53,569 bases of DNA from UBA5189 sp035631615 (GCA_035631615.1 DASQIK010000001.1:1-53569), one strand, 5' to 3'; positions 32,343-41,998 are shown, counted from the first letter of the stretch. The notes: a model not told the origin generated them from the letters alone. A program made the numbers and translations.

Positions 32343-32418
32343 CAGCACAGGGTAGCGCCGGGGTGGCAACGGACCGCCGAGCGCCGACCCGGTACCTACG
32401 GCCGGTGCCGCGGTACCA

Positions 32419-32485
32419 CCGGCTCACTACCCCAGACGCCACCGCACGACGACCATCCAGTGCGTCCGGCACCGGAGTGAGCCGG
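32419..32485. repeat. Ten-base inverted repeat in the divergent moaA / coiled-coil gene region
   Basis: CCGGCTCACT (32419-32428) and AGTGAGCCGG (32476-32485) are exact complements 47 bases apart, in the 172-base region between the divergent moaA and coiled-coil gene starts. A regulatory looping site or a chance match are both possible. Confidence 0.4.
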
Positions 32486-32514
32486 GCTACCACGCGCCGA
32501 GGTTTTGCCAAGCG

Positions 32515-33774
32515 ATGTCGAGCATGCAGAAACGGGGATTCCGCCTGCCATGGGGTGCCGAGCGCAACCCCGATGGCCACGCGGGTCCAGATCAGCTCGA
32601 CGCCAACGGGGAGCCTCAGAGCGATGCGGCGCGCGACGACCTGGGCGAGGGTCCCTTCCACCTCGCGGGCGCCACGCAACCGACCACGGACGCCGTACCG
32701 GCCGCGTCCGACGTGCCCGAACAGCCAGCCGAGGCCGCGATGATGGACGCCGAGAATCAGACCCCGCCGCCCGCCGAGGCGCCACCGGAGACGGGCGATG
32801 GAGCCTGGCCCGTGGTCGATCGCCGGTCGGCGGATCGCCCGTTCGTGCGCACCGACCCCGAGCCGCGCATGCCGCGCAGAGACAACCCCCTCGTCGCCGG
32901 CCTGGTGAAGGCGATGCGCGAGGCGGCGATCGCGAGCCGTGAGGAGACCAGCGCCCGCCTGCAGGCAGAGGCCACCGCGCGCGTGGAGGCCATTCGCGCC
33001 CGCGCCACCAACGAGACGGCCGACCTGCGCAAGCGCGCCGACGACGACGTCACCGGCATCCGCGAGTGGTCGAAGGCCGAGATCGCCCGGATCCGGCAGG
33101 AGACCGAGGACCGCATCGAGGCCCGCAAGACCGAGCTCGGCGGCGAGACGCAGCGCCACGCGGCGAGCGTCGACCGGCTGGTCGACGAGGTCCAGACCAC
33201 CGTGTCGGTGTTCGAGGCGGACATGGACCGCTTCTTCAAGCGCCTCCTCGCGGAGGATGACCCGGCTCGGCTCGCCACGCTGGCCGAGCAGGCGCCCGAT
33301 CCGCCGGACCTGCGCGGAGATGGCCCGCCCGCGGTCGCCGACGACGCCCTCGAGGCATCCGCTGCCGCCGAGGCCGAGGCCGAGGCAACCGAGGGGCTCG
33401 AGGACCTCTCGGTGGAGACCTGGCCCGGCGCCGGACTCGCCGCTGCGCGCCGGACCGATGGCCCGGCCGCGACCGGCGCGAAGGCCACGACCCCGGAGCC
33501 CGATGCGAACGGCCCCGAGGCCACCCGCCTCCTGGTCAACGGCCTCACGAGCGTTGCCGGCATCTCCGCCTTCAAGGGTGCCCTCGGGCAGCTGCCGGGG
33601 GTCCGCTCCGTCAGCGTCTCGTCGGGCGAGCCCGGCATGTTCGTGTTCGCGGTCAGCCACGATGCGGGCGTCGATCTCGACACCGGTGTCGCGAGCCTCA
33701 CCGGCTTCGCCGCCAAGATCACCGACGCAACGGACGACGGCTTCACGGTCGTCGCCCACGAGCCCGCAGCCTGA
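32515..33774 (+). CDS. Coiled-coil protein coupled to a CpaE/ParA-like ATPase
   Basis: The 419-residue protein starts at the ATG at 32515. The first 120 residues are low-complexity and acidic/Pro-rich. Residues about 125-245 are a long charged coiled coil ('RVEAIRARATNETADLRKRA', 'ARIRQETEDRIEARKTELGG'). A second Ala/Glu-rich linker leads to a C-terminal alpha/beta domain of about 80 residues ('RLLVNGLTSVAGISAFKGAL', 'LPGVRSVSVSSGEPGMFVF') that resembles small ligand- or partner-binding ferredoxin-like folds. No signal peptide or membrane helix. Its stop overlaps the ATPase start by one base, so the proteins probably form a scaffold/ATPase pair. Confidence 0.75.
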   Translation: MSSMQKRGFRLPWGAERNPDGHAGPDQLDANGEPQSDAARDDLGEGPFHLAGATQPTTDAVPAASDVPEQPAEAAMMDAENQTPPPAEAPPETGDGAWPVVDRRSADRPFVRTDPEPRMPRRDNPLVAGLVKAMREAAIASREETSARLQAEATARVEAIRARATNETADLRKRADDDVTGIREWSKAEIARIRQETEDRIEARKTELGGETQRHAASVDRLVDEVQTTVSVFEADMDRFFKRLLAEDDPARLATLAEQAPDPPDLRGDGPPAVADDALEASAAAEAEAEATEGLEDLSVETWPGAGLAAARRTDGPAATGAKATTPEPDANGPEATRLLVNGLTSVAGISAFKGALGQLPGVRSVSVSSGEPGMFVFAVSHDAGVDLDTGVASLTGFAAKITDATDDGFTVVAHEPAA

Positions 33775-35048
33775 TGGCCACGACAGCCGCCGCGGCGGAG
33801 ACCACCCGCCCGCAGATCGCCGTCGCCCTGCCCGAGCCGGAACGCACCGAGGTCGTCGCCGGGCTCGGCGAGGCCGGCTTCGATGCCTTCTCGATCGAGC
33901 CCAATGCGCCCCTCGCGGAGGGATTCCGCCCGGGGACGGAGCACCTCCTCGCGGTCATCGACGCCTCCGGCAACGCCGAGGCAGCGGCCGCGAATGTCGC
34001 CAACGCCCGCCGCGGCCGGCCCAATGGGCTGTCCGTTGTGTTCGTGGCCACCGACCAGGACCTCGACGCCCTCCAGGCCGCCGACCTCGATCAGGGCGAC
34101 GAGCTGATGCTCCGGCCGTTCTCGGTCGACGAGCTGCGCTGGCGCCTCGAGGCCATGGCCATTCGCGCCCAGGTCCCGACGACTGCCACCTCCGACGCGG
34201 TGCTGTCGGGCGGCCAGGTCGATTCCGGCTGGTCGCCGGCGGTGCCGGTCTTCGCCGTGTTCAACCCGAAGGGCGGCGTCGGCAAGACGACGATCGCAAC
34301 GAACCTGGCCGCCGTGCTCCAGCTGCGGAAGCACCTGAACGTGCTGCTGCTCGATGCCGACACGGTGACGGGCCACGTCGGCCTGTCGCTCGGACTGCCG
34401 AACGGCCGATCGATGGCCGACAGCTGGGTCGACGAGGACGCGGGCTACGGCCACGAGTCGCTGCTCGACCTTGCCACGGTCCATAGCTCGGGCATCCGGG
34501 TGGTCGCCCTGTCGACGAACCCGCTCCACCAGCCGAACCTCGGGCCGGCGCGCGTCGCCGACGCGATCATGGAGGCACGCCACGGCGTGGACGCCATCGT
34601 GATCGACCTGCATCCGTCCTACAGCGAGGTCAACCTCGCCGTGTTTGCCATCGCCGACCGCATCCTCGTCCCGGTGACGCCGGACCTGCCCGCCATGCGC
34701 GCGGCAATCCAGCTCAAGGACGTCGCGGTCGAGGTCGGCGTGCGGGATCGCCTGGCGCTGATCATCAACCGTGCCAACAGCGGCGTCGCCGCCACCGACA
34801 TGGAGACGACCGTCGGCATGAAGTCGGTGGCCCAGATCCGGTCGGCCGGGCTCCACTTCGTGTGGTCCGCGAACGCGGGCAAGACGCTCATCGACAAGTT
34901 CCCGAAGCACCCGGCGACGGCCGACTTCGAGCAGCTCGCCGACCGGCTCCTGTCGGCCCATGCCGGCACCGCGATCGAGGACCGGCCGAAGGAGGCCGGC
35001 TCGCTGCTCAAGAACCTGTTCGGGCGAAAGGTGGTCTCCGAAGCCTGA
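33774..35048 (+). CDS. CpaE/MinD/ParA-family ATPase with N-terminal receiver-like domain
   Basis: The 424-residue protein has an N-terminal receiver-like alpha/beta domain (residues 12-130, 'QIAVALPEPERTEVVAGLGE') without an obvious phospho-Asp pocket. A deviant Walker A ParA ATPase follows: 'FNPKGGVGKTTIATNLA' (Lys166 and Lys171), 'VLLLDADTVTGHVGLSLGL' and 'DAIVIDLHPSYSEVN'. CpaE-type proteins position pilus/Tad secretion machinery or other assemblies at cell sites. No cpaF, tad or pilin gene is present, so the cargo may be the upstream coiled-coil protein. The last 41 bases overlap the convergent HAD gene. Confidence 0.88.
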   Translation: MATTAAAAETTRPQIAVALPEPERTEVVAGLGEAGFDAFSIEPNAPLAEGFRPGTEHLLAVIDASGNAEAAAANVANARRGRPNGLSVVFVATDQDLDALQAADLDQGDELMLRPFSVDELRWRLEAMAIRAQVPTTATSDAVLSGGQVDSGWSPAVPVFAVFNPKGGVGKTTIATNLAAVLQLRKHLNVLLLDADTVTGHVGLSLGLPNGRSMADSWVDEDAGYGHESLLDLATVHSSGIRVVALSTNPLHQPNLGPARVADAIMEARHGVDAIVIDLHPSYSEVNLAVFAIADRILVPVTPDLPAMRAAIQLKDVAVEVGVRDRLALIINRANSGVAATDMETTVGMKSVAQIRSAGLHFVWSANAGKTLIDKFPKHPATADFEQLADRLLSAHAGTAIEDRPKEAGSLLKNLFGRKVVSEA

Positions 35049-35670
35049 GCGGCAGCTCCGCCAGGCTGCCGACGACAAGGTCGGCGCCGGGCGGATCCTC
35101 GCGCGGTGCGTTGATCCAGGCCCATGGCCCGCGCCTGACGAATACCGCGACCATGCCCGCGGCGTGGGACGGCCCCACGTCAAAGTCGACTCGATCGCCG
35201 ACGTAGGCGATCTCGCCGGGCGGCAGGTCGAGCTCGCGCGCGATCCGCTCGAAGAACGCCGGGTCCGGCTTGTGGAGTCCCCACACGTCGGACATGCCGT
35301 TCACCGCGAGCTGCAGCGGCAGCGCAGCCAGCACGTCGGCGGTCGACGCCGGCTGGTTGGCCGCGACGCCGACGCGGTAGCCATCCGCCACGAGCGCCTG
35401 CAGGCACCCGATGGCGTCCGGATAGAAGTCCTCGAGCGTGATCGACTCGTAGTCACCGGCGCCGACGAGGCGCCGCCACTCGGCATCGATGTCGTAGCCC
35501 GGCTGGAACAGGTCGAAGACCGCGCGATGTGACTCGCCGCGTGCGAGGCCCGCACCGAGGGCCGCCATGAACGTCAGCCGCGTCACGCCCAGCCGATCCG
35601 CCCAGCCCGACCACACCCGGGTCTCGTCGACGAGCGTCTCGCCGACGTCGAACACCACCGCCTCAACCAT
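35008..35670 (-). CDS. HAD-superfamily hydrolase
   Basis: The 220-residue protein carries HAD motif I as 'VVFDVGETLVDE' (D-x-G rather than D-x-D), motif II region 'VGVAANQPAST', and 'GLHKPDPAFFERIARELDLP' with 'AYVGDRVDFDVGPSHAAGM' for motifs III and IV. The cap is a helical C1 type. The nucleophile Asp is kept; loss of the second Asp may change the reaction from a standard phosphatase. Substrate unknown. Its 3' end overlaps the end of the ParA-like gene by 41 bases in opposite orientation. Confidence 0.85.
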   Translation of the reverse strand: MVEAVVFDVGETLVDETRVWSGWADRLGVTRLTFMAALGAGLARGESHRAVFDLFQPGYDIDAEWRRLVGAGDYESITLEDFYPDAIGCLQALVADGYRVGVAANQPASTADVLAALPLQLAVNGMSDVWGLHKPDPAFFERIARELDLPPGEIAYVGDRVDFDVGPSHAAGMVAVFVRRGPWAWINAPREDPPGADLVVGSLAELPLRLRRPPFARTGS

Positions 35671-35679
35671 CCGAGGCGG

Positions 35680-37677
35680 CTACTCCTCGCTCTTGCCGGA
35701 GTTCTCGCGAATGAGCTCGACGACGCCCTGATCGGCGAGGGTCGTGGTGTCGCCGAGGGCGCGGCCCTGCGCGATGTCACGCAGCAGGCGGCGCATGATC
35801 TTGCCCGAGCGGGTCTTGGGCAGGTCCGGCGTGAACATCAGCGACTTCGGCTTCGCGATCGGGCTGATCTTCGTGGCGACGTGGTTGCGCAGCTCCGTGC
35901 CGAGCGCCTCCGATGGCTCGTGGCCGAGGCGCAGGATCACGAACGCGTTGATCGCCTCGCCGGTGACCGGGTCGGGCCCGCCGACGACCGCGGCCTCCGC
36001 GACCGCCGGGTGGGACACCAGCGCGCTCTCGATCTCCGTCGTCGAGAGGCGATGGCCGGATACGTTCATGACGTCATCGACCCGGCCGAGCAGCCAGAAG
36101 TAGCCGTCCTCGTCGCGCTTGGCGCCATCGCCGGCGAAGTACATGCCCGGGAAGCGGCTCCAGTACGTCGCCTTGTAGCGCTCCGGATCGCCGTAGATGC
36201 CGCGCAGCATCGCCGGCCACGGTCGTTTCAGGACCAGGTACCCGCCGCCGCCCAGCGGCACGGAGCTGCCGTCGCCATCGACGACGTCGGCCTTGATGCC
36301 GGGGAACGGGAAGGTGGCGCTGCCGGGCTTCGTCGTCGTGACGCCGGGCAGCGGCGTGATCAGGATCTGCCCGGTCTCCGTCTGCCACCACGTGTCGACG
36401 ATCGGCGCCTTGCCGCCGCCGATGTTGTCGTGGTACCAGAGCCACGCCTCGGGGTTGATCGGCTCGCCGACGCTGCCGAGGACCCGCAGCGACGACAGGT
36501 CGTGCTTGGCGGGGTGCTGCGCGCCCTGCTTCATGAAGGCGCGGATCGCCGTTGGCGCGCAGTACAGGACGGTGACCTTGTACTCCTCGATGATCTGCCA
36601 CCAGCGCTCCCACGACGGCGTGTCGGGGGTGCCCTCGTACATGATCCCGGTCGTCGCGTTGGCAAGTGGCCCGTACACGATGTAGCTGTGGCCGGTGACC
36701 CAGCCGATGTCGGCGGCGCACCAGTACACGTCGTCGGGCTTGATGTCGAAGATCATCTCGTGGCTGTAGCTCGTGCCCAGCAGGTAGCCGGCGCTCGAGT
36801 GGAAGATGCCCTTCGGCTTCGCGGTCGAGCCGGACGTGTACAGCAGGTACAGCATGTGCTCGCTGTCGAGCGGGAGGGGCGCGCAATCGGCGGGCTGCGC
36901 ATCGACGATGTCGTGCCACCAGTGGTCCCGCCCGTCGACCATCGTCGTGTCCGGCGCCGCATCGCCCAGGCGTCGGACGACGAGCACGTTGTGGACCGAC
37001 GGCGTGGTGAGCAGCGCCTCGTCGACCGCCGGCTTCAGGAACGCTGGCTTGCCGCGCCGCCAGCCGCCGTCGGCCGTGATGACGAGCTTCGCCTCGGCGT
37101 CGTTGATCCGGCCGGCAAGCGCCTCGGCGGAGAAGCCGCCGAACACCACCGTGTGCGGCGCGCCGATGCGGGCGCATGCGAGCATCGCGATCGCGAGCTC
37201 GGGGATCATCGGCATGTAGATCGCGACCCGGTCGCCCTTGCCGACGCCGAGCGCATCGAGCGCCCGGGCGGTCTTCTGGACCTCGCGATGGAGATCCGCG
37301 TAGGTGATCGTCCGAGTGTCGCCGGGCTCGCCGATCCAGTGGTAGGCGACCTTGCTGCCCAGGCCGTTCTCGACGTGGCGGTCGACGCAGTTGTAGCTGA
37401 CGTTCAGCTCGCCGCCATCGAACCAGCGGGCGAACGGGAGATCCCACTCGAGCGTCGTGTCGAACGGCTTGAACCAGCTGATTCGCTCGCGCGCCAGCTT
37501 GCCCCAGAACGCCTCGAAGTCCGTCTCGGCCTCGAGGTACAGGTCCGCCTGGGCGTTGGCCTGGGCGGTGAACGCGGGGTCCGGCGGGAACGTCCGCTGC
37601 TCGTGCAGGAGGTTCTCGATCTCGGGATTGGCGACCAGGTCAGCGTGGGCGGATTGCGTGGGCTCGTCGACGGCCAC
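35680..37677 (-). CDS. acsA: Acetyl-CoA synthetase (AMP-forming)
   Basis: The GTG at 37677 sits five bases after TTGGAGG and gives 665 residues, close to the family norm. It activates acetate to acetyl-CoA via acetyl-AMP. Adenylation motifs are in order: 'YTSGSTAKPKGI' (the usual Gly before Lys is Ala), 'VDTWWQTETGQ', 'YFAGDGAKRDEDGYFWLLGR' with 'VDDVMNVSGHRL', and the catalytic Lys in 'PKTRSGKIMRR', which is the regulatory acetylation site in studied enzymes. It lies nine bases from the HAD gene on the same strand. Confidence 0.95.
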   Translation of the reverse strand: MAVDEPTQSAHADLVANPEIENLLHEQRTFPPDPAFTAQANAQADLYLEAETDFEAFWGKLARERISWFKPFDTTLEWDLPFARWFDGGELNVSYNCVDRHVENGLGSKVAYHWIGEPGDTRTITYADLHREVQKTARALDALGVGKGDRVAIYMPMIPELAIAMLACARIGAPHTVVFGGFSAEALAGRINDAEAKLVITADGGWRRGKPAFLKPAVDEALLTTPSVHNVLVVRRLGDAAPDTTMVDGRDHWWHDIVDAQPADCAPLPLDSEHMLYLLYTSGSTAKPKGIFHSSAGYLLGTSYSHEMIFDIKPDDVYWCAADIGWVTGHSYIVYGPLANATTGIMYEGTPDTPSWERWWQIIEEYKVTVLYCAPTAIRAFMKQGAQHPAKHDLSSLRVLGSVGEPINPEAWLWYHDNIGGGKAPIVDTWWQTETGQILITPLPGVTTTKPGSATFPFPGIKADVVDGDGSSVPLGGGGYLVLKRPWPAMLRGIYGDPERYKATYWSRFPGMYFAGDGAKRDEDGYFWLLGRVDDVMNVSGHRLSTTEIESALVSHPAVAEAAVVGGPDPVTGEAINAFVILRLGHEPSEALGTELRNHVATKISPIAKPKSLMFTPDLPKTRSGKIMRRLLRDIAQGRALGDTTTLADQGVVELIRENSGKSEE

Positions 37678-37724
37678 GGGAGCCTCCAAGCGTTCGGCTC
37701 CCGATCCTACCAATACCGTGCCGG

Positions 37725-38678
37725 CTACGCGCCGCCGAGGCCGCTCTCGCCGCCGTACGTGCTGCCCGGGTCACCCAGGGCGTCGTCCGGCACGGGCGGG
37801 CCGCTCGGGTCGCGCGTCAGGACGACGCGCTGCGGCCGCGGGATCTCGATGCCGTGCTCCTTGAACGCGGCGAGCAGGCGCTTGCGCAGCTCGCCGGCCG
37901 CCGCCCACTGGTCGGGGGCGCGGACGGTGCCCAGGATCTTGAGCGTCACGCCGTACTCGCCGAGCGCGGCGACGCGGTCGACGCGGGGCGCCTCGAGGAT
38001 GCGTCGCTTCCAGGTCGGGTCGGCGGCCATCGTGCGGCCGACCTCGTCGACGACCTCCGTCGCCTGGTCGATGTCGGTGCCGTACGCCACGACCACGTCC
38101 TGGTTGATCCGCGACCAGACGCGGGTCAGGTTGCTGGCGACGAGGATCTCGCCGTTGGGCACGGTGTGGACCACGCCGTCCAGGTCTCGCAGGGTCGTCC
38201 GGCGCAGGCTGAAGTCCTCGACAGTGCCGGCAACGCCGGCGGCGCGGATCACGTCGCCCTTGCTGAACTGGTTCTCGATGAGGATCAGGGCGCCGTTGAG
38301 GTAGTCGCGCACGAGGTGCTGCGCCCCGAAGCCCACCGCGACGCCGACGACACCGAGTCCGGCCACGGCGGGCCCGATGTCCAGCCCGAACGAGCGCAGG
38401 ATCATCAGGCCCGCGATCACGATGATGAAGAACCGGATCACGTTGGAGCCGAGCCCGTCGAGCGTGTCCATGCGCTTCTTGAGCTCGACGGCCGACAGCT
38501 CCTGGGCGGTTCCCTCGGTCGCCTCGCGGTCCATCAGCGCCTTGATGATCCCGTGGACGAACAGCCGCGAGGCGCGAATCAGGACGAATGCGACGACGAT
38601 GACCAGGAGGATGGGCAGCACGTCGCCCCGGAGGACGTCGACGATCCCCGACCAGGGCTGCTTCGTGAAATCGGGCAT
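37725..38678 (-). CDS. MscS-family mechanosensitive channel
   Basis: The 317-residue protein has two to three N-terminal membrane helices, the pore-lining helix with Gly/Ala pattern ('AGLGVVGVAVGFGAQHLVRD') and the cytoplasmic beta domain ('GTVEDFSLRRTTLRDLDGVV', 'VPNGEILVASNLTR'). It opens under membrane tension to release solutes on hypo-osmotic shock. A Gly/Ser-rich tail closes the protein. Confidence 0.92.
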   Translation of the reverse strand: MPDFTKQPWSGIVDVLRGDVLPILLVIVVAFVLIRASRLFVHGIIKALMDREATEGTAQELSAVELKKRMDTLDGLGSNVIRFFIIVIAGLMILRSFGLDIGPAVAGLGVVGVAVGFGAQHLVRDYLNGALILIENQFSKGDVIRAAGVAGTVEDFSLRRTTLRDLDGVVHTVPNGEILVASNLTRVWSRINQDVVVAYGTDIDQATEVVDEVGRTMAADPTWKRRILEAPRVDRVAALGEYGVTLKILGTVRAPDQWAAAGELRKRLLAAFKEHGIEIPRPQRVVLTRDPSGPPVPDDALGDPGSTYGGESGLGGA

Positions 38679-38743
38679 GCCGGAAGGGTAGCCGAGGCTC
38701 CGCCGGCCACAATGCGCCCGTGATCGCTAGCGGGCGGCGATCG

Positions 38744-40132
38744 TCAGCCGATCTCCTTGCCGAGGCCGACGTGGGCCGGATCGGCGTGCGTGCCGTCGCG
38801 GGACCGCTCGTCCAGGACGACGTCCAGCGAGTCCGAGAACGCGGTCACCACCCGGTCGACGATGTCCTCGCGGGCATGCGCCTCGCAGAAGAACCACGGC
38901 TCGCGCGAGTCCGGCTCGGGCATCGCGCCGCGGGCGTGCATGCCCACGGCGACCGCGTCGTACAGGTCGTGGTCCGAGTTGGCCCAGTCGCGGTACTCGG
39001 TCGGCGCCTTCTCCGAGAACATGATCCCGAACATCGATGGATGGCCGGTGAACGTGTAGGGCAGGCCGGCCTCGTTGATGACCTCTGACAGGCCGGCCTG
39101 GACCGCACGCCCGACGGCGTGGATCGACGCCAGCGCCTCCGTATCGCGGATCAGCCGAAGCGTCGCCACGGCCGCTGCGGCCGCGACGCGGTTGCCGGCG
39201 TACGTGCCGCCGTGGCTGACCTTGTCCGGCAGAACCGACATGACCTCGTCGGTGCCGCCGAACGCGGCCACGGGATAGCCGTTGCCCATCGCCTTGGCGA
39301 ACGTCGCGAGATCCGGCGTGACGCCGAAGTACTCCGCCGCGCCGCCGCGCGCGAACCGGAAGCCGGTCTTGACCTCGTCGAAGATCAGGAGCGCGCCGAA
39401 CTCCTTCGTCAGCGCCCGCATCTCCTCGTGGAAGCCGGGCCGGGGCATGATCCCCTGCGCGTTGCCGAGCACGGGCTCGACGATGATCGCCGCGATGTCG
39501 GCGCCGTCGCGCTCGAAGATGCGGCGCAGGACCGCCATCTCGTTGTAACGGGCCGGGATGATCGTGCGGGTGACGGCCTCGGGGATGCCGCGGCCCCAGG
39601 CGAGCCCGACCGGGTTGTCCTCCTCGCCGAGCTCGGCCATGTCGTTCGGGGTCACGGACACGAGCGCGTAGTCGTGGACGCCGTGGTACTGGCCCTCGAA
39701 CTTCACGATCTTGTTGCGGCCGGTGTAGGCGCGCGCGACGCGCATGGCGTGCATCGTGGCTTCCGTGCCGGACACGGTCATCCGGGCCTTGCCGACCCAG
39801 CCCGTCAGCTGCTTGAGCAGCTCGATCGCCTCGATCTCGTCCTCGGACGTGAGCGAGAAGCTGACGCCGCGGCGCATGCGCTCGTTGACGTAGTCGTCGA
39901 CGCGGGCGTCACCGTGCCCGAGGATCACCGGGCCATAGCCCATGCGCAGGTCGATGTAGTGGTTGCCGTCCATGTCCCAGATCTGGCCGCCCTGGCCCCG
40001 ATCGATGTAGACGGTGTCGTCGCCCCACACCCGGAAGTTCGAGTCGGTGCCGCCGGGCATGGACTGCTGGGCGCGGTGGTACAGCTCGAGCTGGCGCTGC
40101 CGCTTGAGCTTGGGCGGCTGTTGGGCGGGCAT
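38744..40132 (-). CDS. Class III PLP aminotransferase (glutamate-1-semialdehyde-mutase-like)
   Basis: The ATG at 40132 gives 462 residues. Features: 'RAQQSMPGGTDSNFRVWGDD', 'VSGTEATMHAMRVARAYTGR' (phosphate loop), 'LLIFDEVKTGFRF' (Asp252 for the PLP nitrogen) and 'LATFAKAMGNGYPVAAFGG' (Schiff-base Lys280). The closest well-known relative is HemL, but the window has no haem genes and the length and C-terminus (about 30 extra residues) suggest another amine or amino-acid substrate. Confidence 0.9.
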   Translation of the reverse strand: MPAQQPPKLKRQRQLELYHRAQQSMPGGTDSNFRVWGDDTVYIDRGQGGQIWDMDGNHYIDLRMGYGPVILGHGDARVDDYVNERMRRGVSFSLTSEDEIEAIELLKQLTGWVGKARMTVSGTEATMHAMRVARAYTGRNKIVKFEGQYHGVHDYALVSVTPNDMAELGEEDNPVGLAWGRGIPEAVTRTIIPARYNEMAVLRRIFERDGADIAAIIVEPVLGNAQGIMPRPGFHEEMRALTKEFGALLIFDEVKTGFRFARGGAAEYFGVTPDLATFAKAMGNGYPVAAFGGTDEVMSVLPDKVSHGGTYAGNRVAAAAAVATLRLIRDTEALASIHAVGRAVQAGLSEVINEAGLPYTFTGHPSMFGIMFSEKAPTEYRDWANSDHDLYDAVAVGMHARGAMPEPDSREPWFFCEAHAREDIVDRVVTAFSDSLDVVLDERSRDGTHADPAHVGLGKEIG

Positions 40133-40296
40133 CTCTGCTCCTTGCTGCCGCGGTGCGGCTGGGCTTCTGGCACCGAATCGTGCCACGGCGGTCACAGGCC
40201 CGTCAAAGCGAGATTCGCACTGCCAGGGGCTGAGGCGTTCGAATCACGCACCGTTGCGCGGCGAAGGCCCGAGAAATCGTGCGGCGCGGGCTGGCG

Positions 40297-41970
40297 TCAG
40301 GCGGGCGTGGCCACCCACTTCGGGAGCTCGCTGGCGAGCGTCGCGAGGGGCAGCGAGCCGTGGCCGATGAGCTGGTCGTGGAACTCGCGCAGGTCGAACG
40401 CCGCACCGTCGCGGGCGGCGATCTCCGCGCGGAGCCGCTGGTGCTCGCGCTGGCCGAGCTTGTACGTCAGCGCCTGGGCGGGGTTGCCGATGTAGCGGTC
40501 CGTCTCGATGACGGCGTCGGTCTGGGTCAGGCCCGCGGCGAGCAGCGTGTCGATCGACTGCTGGCGCGTCCAGCGGAGCGCGTGGAGGCCGGTGTCGACG
40601 ACGAGTCGAGCGGCGCGCCAGGCCTGCGCATCGAGCATCCCGAAGCGCTCCGCCTCGTTGCGGTACAGGCCCATCTCGTCGGCGAGGCGCTCCGCGTACA
40701 GGCCCCAGCCCTCGACGTAGGCGCCCGCCGCATACCGCGCGAGGAAGCGTCGGAAGTCGTTGAGGTCGGTGTTCTCGCTCTCGAGCGCGATCTGGAAGTG
40801 GTGGCCCGGGACCGCCTCGTGGAACGTCGTCGCCGCGAGCCGCGAGTACGTCCGCGAGGGCAGGTCGAAGGTGTTGACGTAGTACGTCCCCGGACGGGTC
40901 GTGTCGGCGGATGGCGGGTAGTAGTAGGCGAACGGCGCGTCGCGCTCCTTGTACTCCTCGACGGGGATGACGCGACACAGGGAGCGTGGCGTGCGCCGGA
41001 ACATCGTCGGGGCAGCCGCGTTCGCCCGCTCGATGTCCTCGTTGGCGCGGGTGATCAGCGCCTCGCGGGTCGGGGGCTGGTTCGCGGGATCGTCGGCGAG
41101 GGACGCCCGGTACGCCCCGGTGTCGTCGCCGAAGCCGGCGGCTCGGGAGATCGTGCGGCGCTCGTCCTCGATCGTCTCGAGCTCGTCGAGCCCGATCTGG
41201 TGGACCTCGCGCGGGTCGGCCTGGAGGGTCGTCCAGCGCAGGATCTGGGTGCGGTACAGCATGTCGCCGTTCGGGGCGGACCAGAGCCCGTTCTCCTCGC
41301 GCGACGCCGCGAGGTACTCGCCTCGGAGCGCCTCGAGGAACGCCCAGTCCGCGGGATAGACCTCGTCGCGGACGACGGCGCGAATCGCCTCGCGATCGGC
41401 GTCACTCGCGACCTTGACCATCGCCGGGACGACCGCCTGATCGATCGGGATCGCCAGCATCCGCTCGAGCTGGGCGATGGTCCGCAGCGCGACGATCCGT
41501 GGGGCAGTCAGGCCGCTCCCGAGCGCCTCGCGGAGGAGCTCGCGGTTCGCCGCCATGAACGCCGGATAGGCGTGCAGGCGCGCGATGAACTTGTCGAGGC
41601 GCTCGGGCGTGTCCGCGGATTGGAACTGCGTCAGCTGCGGGAGGAGCGTCTGCGGCCCGCCCATCTGGTCGACGACCTGGAGCTCATCGAGGCGCTGGTC
41701 GTCCTGGACGATCGAGATCTCGCCGATGACGCGCATGACGTCGCGGGTGATCCGGTCCTCGACCCCGAGGCCTTCGTCCGGGATCGCCGCCGCAGCCGCG
41801 ACCATGTCCTCCGCGAACTGCCGGTCTGCCGCTCGGCCGGCCGGGCTCGGGTCGGGCAGGACGTCGTCATAGGTGGTGTCGCCGTTGACCGTCGCGGTGA
41901 CGGGGTTGAGCCGCTTGAACCGCTCCCAGAATCCGTTCGCGATCTCATCGACGGCGCTTGGCTTGGCCAT
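40297..41970 (-). CDS. DUF885 putative zinc metallopeptidase
   Basis: The 557-residue protein, from the ATG at 41970, has the DUF885 zinc site 'HEAVPGHHFQ' (384-391), where His384 and Glu385 start an HExxxxHH-like motif, and the downstream 'YVEGWGLYAERLADEMG' that supplies a third ligand. The N-terminal half is helical ('RLDELQVVDQMGGPQTLLPQ'). There is no signal peptide, unlike many DUF885 lipoproteins, so it appears cytoplasmic. Substrate unknown. It lies 28 bases downstream of the 916-residue protein gene. Confidence 0.85.
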   Translation of the reverse strand: MAKPSAVDEIANGFWERFKRLNPVTATVNGDTTYDDVLPDPSPAGRAADRQFAEDMVAAAAAIPDEGLGVEDRITRDVMRVIGEISIVQDDQRLDELQVVDQMGGPQTLLPQLTQFQSADTPERLDKFIARLHAYPAFMAANRELLREALGSGLTAPRIVALRTIAQLERMLAIPIDQAVVPAMVKVASDADREAIRAVVRDEVYPADWAFLEALRGEYLAASREENGLWSAPNGDMLYRTQILRWTTLQADPREVHQIGLDELETIEDERRTISRAAGFGDDTGAYRASLADDPANQPPTREALITRANEDIERANAAAPTMFRRTPRSLCRVIPVEEYKERDAPFAYYYPPSADTTRPGTYYVNTFDLPSRTYSRLAATTFHEAVPGHHFQIALESENTDLNDFRRFLARYAAGAYVEGWGLYAERLADEMGLYRNEAERFGMLDAQAWRAARLVVDTGLHALRWTRQQSIDTLLAAGLTQTDAVIETDRYIGNPAQALTYKLGQREHQRLRAEIAARDGAAFDLREFHDQLIGHGSLPLATLASELPKWVATPA

Positions 41971-41998
41971 GTCCGGAGGGTAGCGCGGCGGCTCGCGC

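Noticed and set aside
33774..35048. Chromosome-partition parA
   Set aside because: The N-terminal receiver-like domain and absence of an adjacent parB point to the CpaE/MinD branch instead.
38744..40132. Assignment of the class III aminotransferase as hemL
   Set aside because: The fold and PLP Lys agree, but there is no haem-gene context and the C-terminus is longer than usual, so the specific name is not justified.
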